Shown: piece by piece, positions 59,945-64,000 of the stretch
How the letters are laid out: every line of letters starts with the position of its first letter
Position numbering within the stretch: position 1 is the stretch's first letter
NCBI GenBank assembly: GCA_963920705.1
Contig: OY987233.1
Coordinates: 9,597,459 to 9,661,458, forward strand
Origin: Odiellus spinosus
Taxonomy: Eukaryota > Arthropoda > Arachnida > Opiliones > Phalangiidae
Length of the DNA stretch: 64,000 bases
Reading direction: 5' to 3'
Notes under the pieces: model-generated
The model's database searches: none
What the model was told of the DNA's origin: nothing
Seen by the model: only the letters and a program-made list of their open reading frames with translations
Translations under genes and position numbers: made by a program

Positions 59945-60377
59945 GGTTGCTCTACAAATATTTCACTGAAATTTCCAGGTTTTTCTACAATTATTTCCCT
60001 GAATTTTCCAGGTTTTTCTATAAATATTTCACTGAAATTTCCAGGTTTTTCTACAAATATTTCCCTGAAATTTCCAGGTTTTTCTACAAATATTTCCCTG
60101 AAATTTCCAGGTTTTTCTACAAATATTTCCCTGATATTTCCAGGTTTTTCTACAAATATTTCCCTGATATTTCCAGGTTTTTCTACAAATATTTCCCTGA
60201 AATTTCCAGGTTTTTCTACAAATATTTCCCTGAAATTTCCAGGTTTTTCTACAAATATTTCCCTGAAATTTCCAGCTTTTTCTACAAATATTTCCCTGAT
60301 ATTTCCAGGTTTTTCTACAAATATTTCCCTGAAATTTCCAGGTTTTTCTACAAATATTTCGCTTAAATTTCCAGGTC
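59945..60377. repeat. 33-bp tandem array 2 in the Dscam Ig1-Ig2 intron
   Basis: About 13 copies of GAAATTTCCAGGTTTTTCTA plus CAAATATTTCCCT. Divisible by three, so frames of 139 and 167 codons stay open; they are not genes. Confidence 0.95.
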
Positions 60378-60973
60378 CAAACTACCGACTTCTGTCAATA
60401 AAATGGAGTAATAACATTTAGATACCCTGGAGTGGTTTTTAATCTATTTGATGAAACAATCCATTTAGACCAAATATGAAAAAAACCTCAAATTTCCCAT
60501 AATTCCTTAAATTTCACTAATATATTTAAATTTCCATGAGATTTACATTTTTTAAAAGTTTGTATGAACCCTGTTTGACTCGTTTCGGGCCTTGTCAAAA
60601 TAGCTTTTCAATAGAATTTAATCGTCACAGCTGTTTTTATTTATAATAGTGTGATGTCGAATTTACTTTTCTTTACAAAATACGCTCTCAATGAGGAAAA
60701 ATCACTTAATTTGGTCAAAAATGCTTCCAACAGAATCCGAATTAATTGACCAGTTAAAAAAATCTGAATTAAACACGAGTGGATCATTTAAGTTCATTTT
60801 TGTTGAATTTGGCTTATTTCATTTGGATATATTTGGTCGAACCAAGCAATTTTTCAATTTGAAAAATATCATTGAAACAATGAAAGTGACATAATTATCT
60901 TATATAATTAATGATTTATTTTAAATCCAGAAAAAAAATTATTGTTGATTAATTGGAGGTTTGTTTCTTACAG

Positions 60974-61144
60974 TTATAGTTGAAGAATATAAACCTCAAG
61001 TAATCAACGAATACGTCATACCTGGAAACACTGGGGTATTAAAATGCAAAGTACCAAACTCAATCCGGGAATTCATTTCGTTCACCGGTTGGAGACGAGA
61101 AGATGGAACTATGTTGACGAATAACAATCACGATCAACGTAACA
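60974..61144 (+). CDS. Dscam: Dscam exon for the N-terminal half of Ig2 (partial gene)
   Basis: 171-bp exon, phase 1 in and out, between TTTCTTACAG and GTAAGT. Reads VIVEEYKPQVINEYVIPGNT, then GVLKCKVPNSIREFISFTGW with the first Ig2 cysteine and the core tryptophan, then RREDGTMLTNNNHDQRN. It follows the Ig1 exon in the right phase. In insect Dscam1 this half-domain is the alternatively spliced exon-4 cluster. Only one such exon is seen before the window ends, so it is either a constant exon or the first of a cluster beyond 64000. Confidence 0.85.
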
Positions 61145-61173
61145 GTAAGTTGTTATTTTTTATATACTAATAC

Positions 61174-61521
61174 CAAAAGTCTATCACTTTATCCATCAAA
61201 AAAACAACGCCCCGTAGCTTAATACTATCAGCAAAGGTCCGGGTAAATGTACCGGCAGATTCACTCTAGCGGTCCAATCGCCGTGTAAATAGTGAACGGA
61301 GGAAGCGACAATCTGCGGAGAAATTCAGGAGTTGTGGGGGAAACGCGGCCCGCCTAAATTCAAAATATAGAGGAAGAGTCCAAATCACTCGAGGCAGACA
61401 GGAGTGATGACTTTTTTGGCTAGTTTTAAGTGATGGGCTTTGACGTAAAACTGGACCTTAGCTGATAGCATTAAGATACGGGGCGTTGTTTACTTATATG
61501 GAATAAAGTGATAGACTTTTG
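61174..61521 (-). mobile_element. Family B MITE, reverse, 29 bp after the Ig2 exon donor
   Basis: CAAAAGTCTATCACTTTATC to AGTGATAGACTTTTG, core AAACGCGGCCCGCCTAAATT. Shortened in the middle (348 bp). Confidence 0.92.
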
Positions 61522-62146
61522 TTTTTACTAAATAACGCTTTTTTAAGTTTTTGCGTTTGATTTTTAAGAGAAGCTTATATCTAATTGAAGCCTTAATGAA
61601 CATAAATTAATACCGTTTTATAGTAATGCCTTAATTAAACATATGCCGATCAATAAATAAATTATATAAGACAATTTCTATACGAACTATAAACGAGTAA
61701 TTCCAATGTCCAAATCAGATTGTTTCGGGCCTTTAAATAGCCTCTTTGCGGTCTACGTGATGTCTGATTTCATTTAGAAAATTGCCTTCTATACTTATAT
61801 ATATATAATATCAAAGGGCAAGTCTACAGTCAGAATAGTAATTTATATTTATCTAAAAATATTTATACTTAGCTAAAATATATGTCATGATAAACGTCTT
61901 TGCAAACTACGGTTAAATTTCAAATTATTTCAAACGTCGGTTAAGCCTATTATATAAACACTAATTTAATTATTATATGTTTTGGAGATTAAAGTCTGTT
62001 TAATAAGGAAATAACTGGAACAGGGTATCAAGCAGTTAATATATAGAAATGTTTAATAGGAAAAATAGGATTTCTCTGGCAAAATTATGGGATTGGTAGG
62101 ATTATATTGGACAATTATTATATTTCACCAGTTTTAGAAAAAAAAT
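61522..62146. other. Unassigned intron DNA
   Basis: AT-rich. A short TA run lies near 61800. No exon recognised. Confidence 0.45.
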
Positions 62147-62880
62147 GGGTAGGGGTCATTTTTGGACTTTTGCTCAATTTGATCATTTTTGAGTGGCTCG
62201 TGTCAATTTTATTGCTCAAAATTAATGAACGGAATGTCTACTTTCTAACGGTGTAATCAGTTTTGGTCTAGGAGATTGCTATGAAAAGTTACGGTCATTT
62301 AAAGATAGGGGTAATTTTTGAGCTTTTGCTATATTTGTATCTAATGGCGAGGCCTCTTTTACGAGTGGCTCATGTCAATTTTATCATTTAAAATTAAAGA
62401 AGGGAATGTCTACTTTCTAACGGTGCAATCAGTTTTGGTTTAGGAAATGGCAATGAAAAGTTACGGTCATTTAAAGATAGGAGTAAATTTTGGACTTTTT
62501 GCTCAATTTGTATCTAATGGCGAGGCATCTTTTACGAGTGGCTCATGTCAATTTTATCATTTAAAATTAAAGAAGGGAATGTCTACTTTCTAACGGTGCA
62601 ATCAGTTTTGGTTTAGGAAATTGCAATGAAAAGTTACGGTCATTTAAAGATAGGAGTAAATTTTGGACTTTTTGCTCAATTTGTATCTAACGGCGAGGCA
62701 TCATTTACGAGTGGCTCATGTCAATTTTATTATTCGAAATTAATGAACGGAATGTCTACTTTCTAATTGTGCAATCACTTTTGGTCTAAGAGATTGTAGT
62801 GAAAATTACGGTCATTTAAAGAGAGGGGTAATTTTTGAACTTTTCCTCAATTTGTATCATTTGATTATCATTTTTTAAAG
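62147..62880. repeat. 172-174-bp tandem array, about four copies
   Basis: Landmarks such as CAGTTTTGGT recur at about 62258, 62430, 62602 and 62776. Units contain TGGACTTTTTGCTCAATTTG, ACGAGTGGCTCATGTCAATT, GGAATGTCTACTTTCTAACG and AAAAGTTACGGTCATTTAAA. Copies 2 and 3 are nearly identical; the outer ones are diverged. Unit length is in the range of satellite monomers. Confidence 0.92.
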
Positions 62881-63332
62881 TTAATATTAAGTTTATAACA
62901 TCGCGACTGTGTATTTTATCCCCAAAGAGAAAAGATTATTTGTAGTCTTGCCCTTTATAAGGTCATAGTTGATTTAGTCTAAACGCGGAGAAAGGCCAAG
63001 GCCTAAATGGGAAAGGGCTATAACTGAAATTAAGCAGCGTATATGAACTAAGAAGCGAATAAATGAGACTGGGAATAAAAAAAGGTCATTACTTCGCCCG
63101 TATCGCCTTATAATCTGCTCAGATCATTAACTCAAATGTTAGCGGGTTTTTCTCGACTAATGGCTAAAAGCGAGCAAATAACGCGCCAAACATATTTTTA
63201 TCTTAATCAATATTAGTAGCGTTATGTTGGATACAAACAAAATACACATTTTATCTTAATATTATTATTATTTTTACGCCATTTAATATGAAATAGCTAT
63301 AAAAAAGTAGACGCGAAATCTACGGTCACCAT
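62881..63332. other. Unassigned intron DNA
   Basis: No exon or repeat family recognised. Confidence 0.4.
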
Positions 63333-64000
63333 AGCCGCGTTCATACTAGGCCTTGTAATATATTTAATCCGTTTCAAAACGTTTCCCTAGAGTCGTGTAA
63401 ATGGGAAACCGTCGATTCGATTTCCCGAAACTGCTTCGGGAACCAGTTTCGTACCGATTCGGTTTCAACAACCGATAGATGAAGCTATGATAAATCGATT
63501 TATAAAGATAACGCGTGAACACGCTTAAACACGATTCCTGGCGATTTGAATATCGGTTTGATTTTCCCGTTTCAAATCAATTCATGACAGTAGCTTTATA
63601 ATAATTCTCATAAATCGATTTATTCTAGTTTCATACGTAGGTGGTTGATGCCAAATCGGTTTGAAACTGGTTCCCGAAGCAGTTTCGAATTAAATCGATT
63701 CAAATCGATTCGAGAAAGTTTCCCGTTCGCACTACTGCGGCGTAATGATTTTAAATCGACTCTAAGGTCTAGTATGATCGTAATTTCTTAATCGATTTGA
63801 AACGGTACAATCAAACCGATATTCAAATTGCGTTATCTTTATCGATTTATCGTAGCTTCATCTATCGGTTGTTGAAACCGAATCGGTACGAAACTGGTTC
63901 CCGAAGCAGTTTCGAGAAATCGAATCAAATCGATTCGAGAAAAACTGTTTCCCGTTCACACGCCTCGAGCGAAACGTTTTGAAACGAATTAAATCGATTC
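63333..64000. mobile_element. Family A cluster at the right edge
   Basis: Reverse copy 63333-63595 (AGCCGCGTTCATACTAG to GACAGTAGCT), diverged forward part 63606-63781, and forward copy 63782-64000 cut by the window end. The 61-codon frame there is not a gene. Confidence 0.9.

Noticed and set aside
59918..60421. 167-codon frame of NISLKFPGFST repeats
   Set aside because: A 33-bp repeat is divisible by three and stays open in several frames; it lies in a Dscam intron with no start context or homology.
60691..60894. 67-codon frame just before the Dscam Ig2 exon as an alternative Ig exon
   Set aside because: No Ig cysteine/tryptophan pattern and no suitable acceptor in phase; the composition looks like intron.
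1..64000. tRNA, rRNA or other structured RNA genes
   Set aside because: No intact A-box/B-box pair with a cloverleaf and no rRNA-like sequence was seen by eye; a covariance-model scan would be decisive.

Overview
This is a piece of an AT-rich, intron-rich animal nuclear genome, almost certainly an arthropod. The evidence is conserved GT/AG introns with short exons, clustered prolyl 4-hydroxylase alpha genes (a pattern known from insects), and a Dscam gene whose Ig1 and Ig2 exons read like arthropod Dscam. The species cannot be named from the sequence. All assignments come from reading translations, splice sites and reading phase by eye; no search was run.

Layout. 1-360 (-): 5' end of a glutaminyl-tRNA synthetase gene, running off the left edge. 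361-1208: a divergent promoter region with a small TTAA-flanked element and a 77-bp tandem duplication. 1209-6506 (+): a complete 14-exon prolyl 4-hydroxylase alpha gene, copy 1, with the full iron/2-oxoglutarate site. 7423-13407 (+): a complete 14-exon tandem paralogue, copy 2. It has the same intron phases and several identical exon lengths, but its iron-binding His-x-Asp is replaced by Ile-Gln-Glu and its C-terminus is cut short. 15169-20186 (+): a complete 10-exon SLC22-type organic ion transporter of 565 residues. 20187-40949: no recognisable gene, only transposon-derived repeats, tandem arrays and unassigned AT-rich DNA. 40950-61144 (+): the 5' part of a Dscam-like gene, with a probable signal-peptide exon, a 17.3-kb first intron, an Ig1 exon, and an exon for the N-terminal half of Ig2. 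The gene continues past the right edge.

About a third of the window is short non-autonomous DNA transposons. Five main families recur. A (about 290 bp) has degenerate inverted ends reading TAGC..GTCAYACTAG. B (about 390 bp) has 70-bp inverted ends and a GC-rich core with a NotI-like site. C and D are fold-back elements with TTAA at their ends. F is about 300 bp. There are also two hAT-type insertions with clean 8-bp target duplications. Every long intron of the SLC22 gene holds a different element, and the first Dscam intron holds seven B copies in both orientations. Nine tandem arrays (9, 23, 30, 31, 27, 33, 33, about 40 and about 173 bp units) account for most of the long open frames that are not genes.

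Functionally, P4HA copy 1 should act in the ER on collagen-like or other proline-rich secreted proteins. Copy 2 looks like a maintained pseudo-enzyme. The transporter and the Dscam receptor are unrelated to them.
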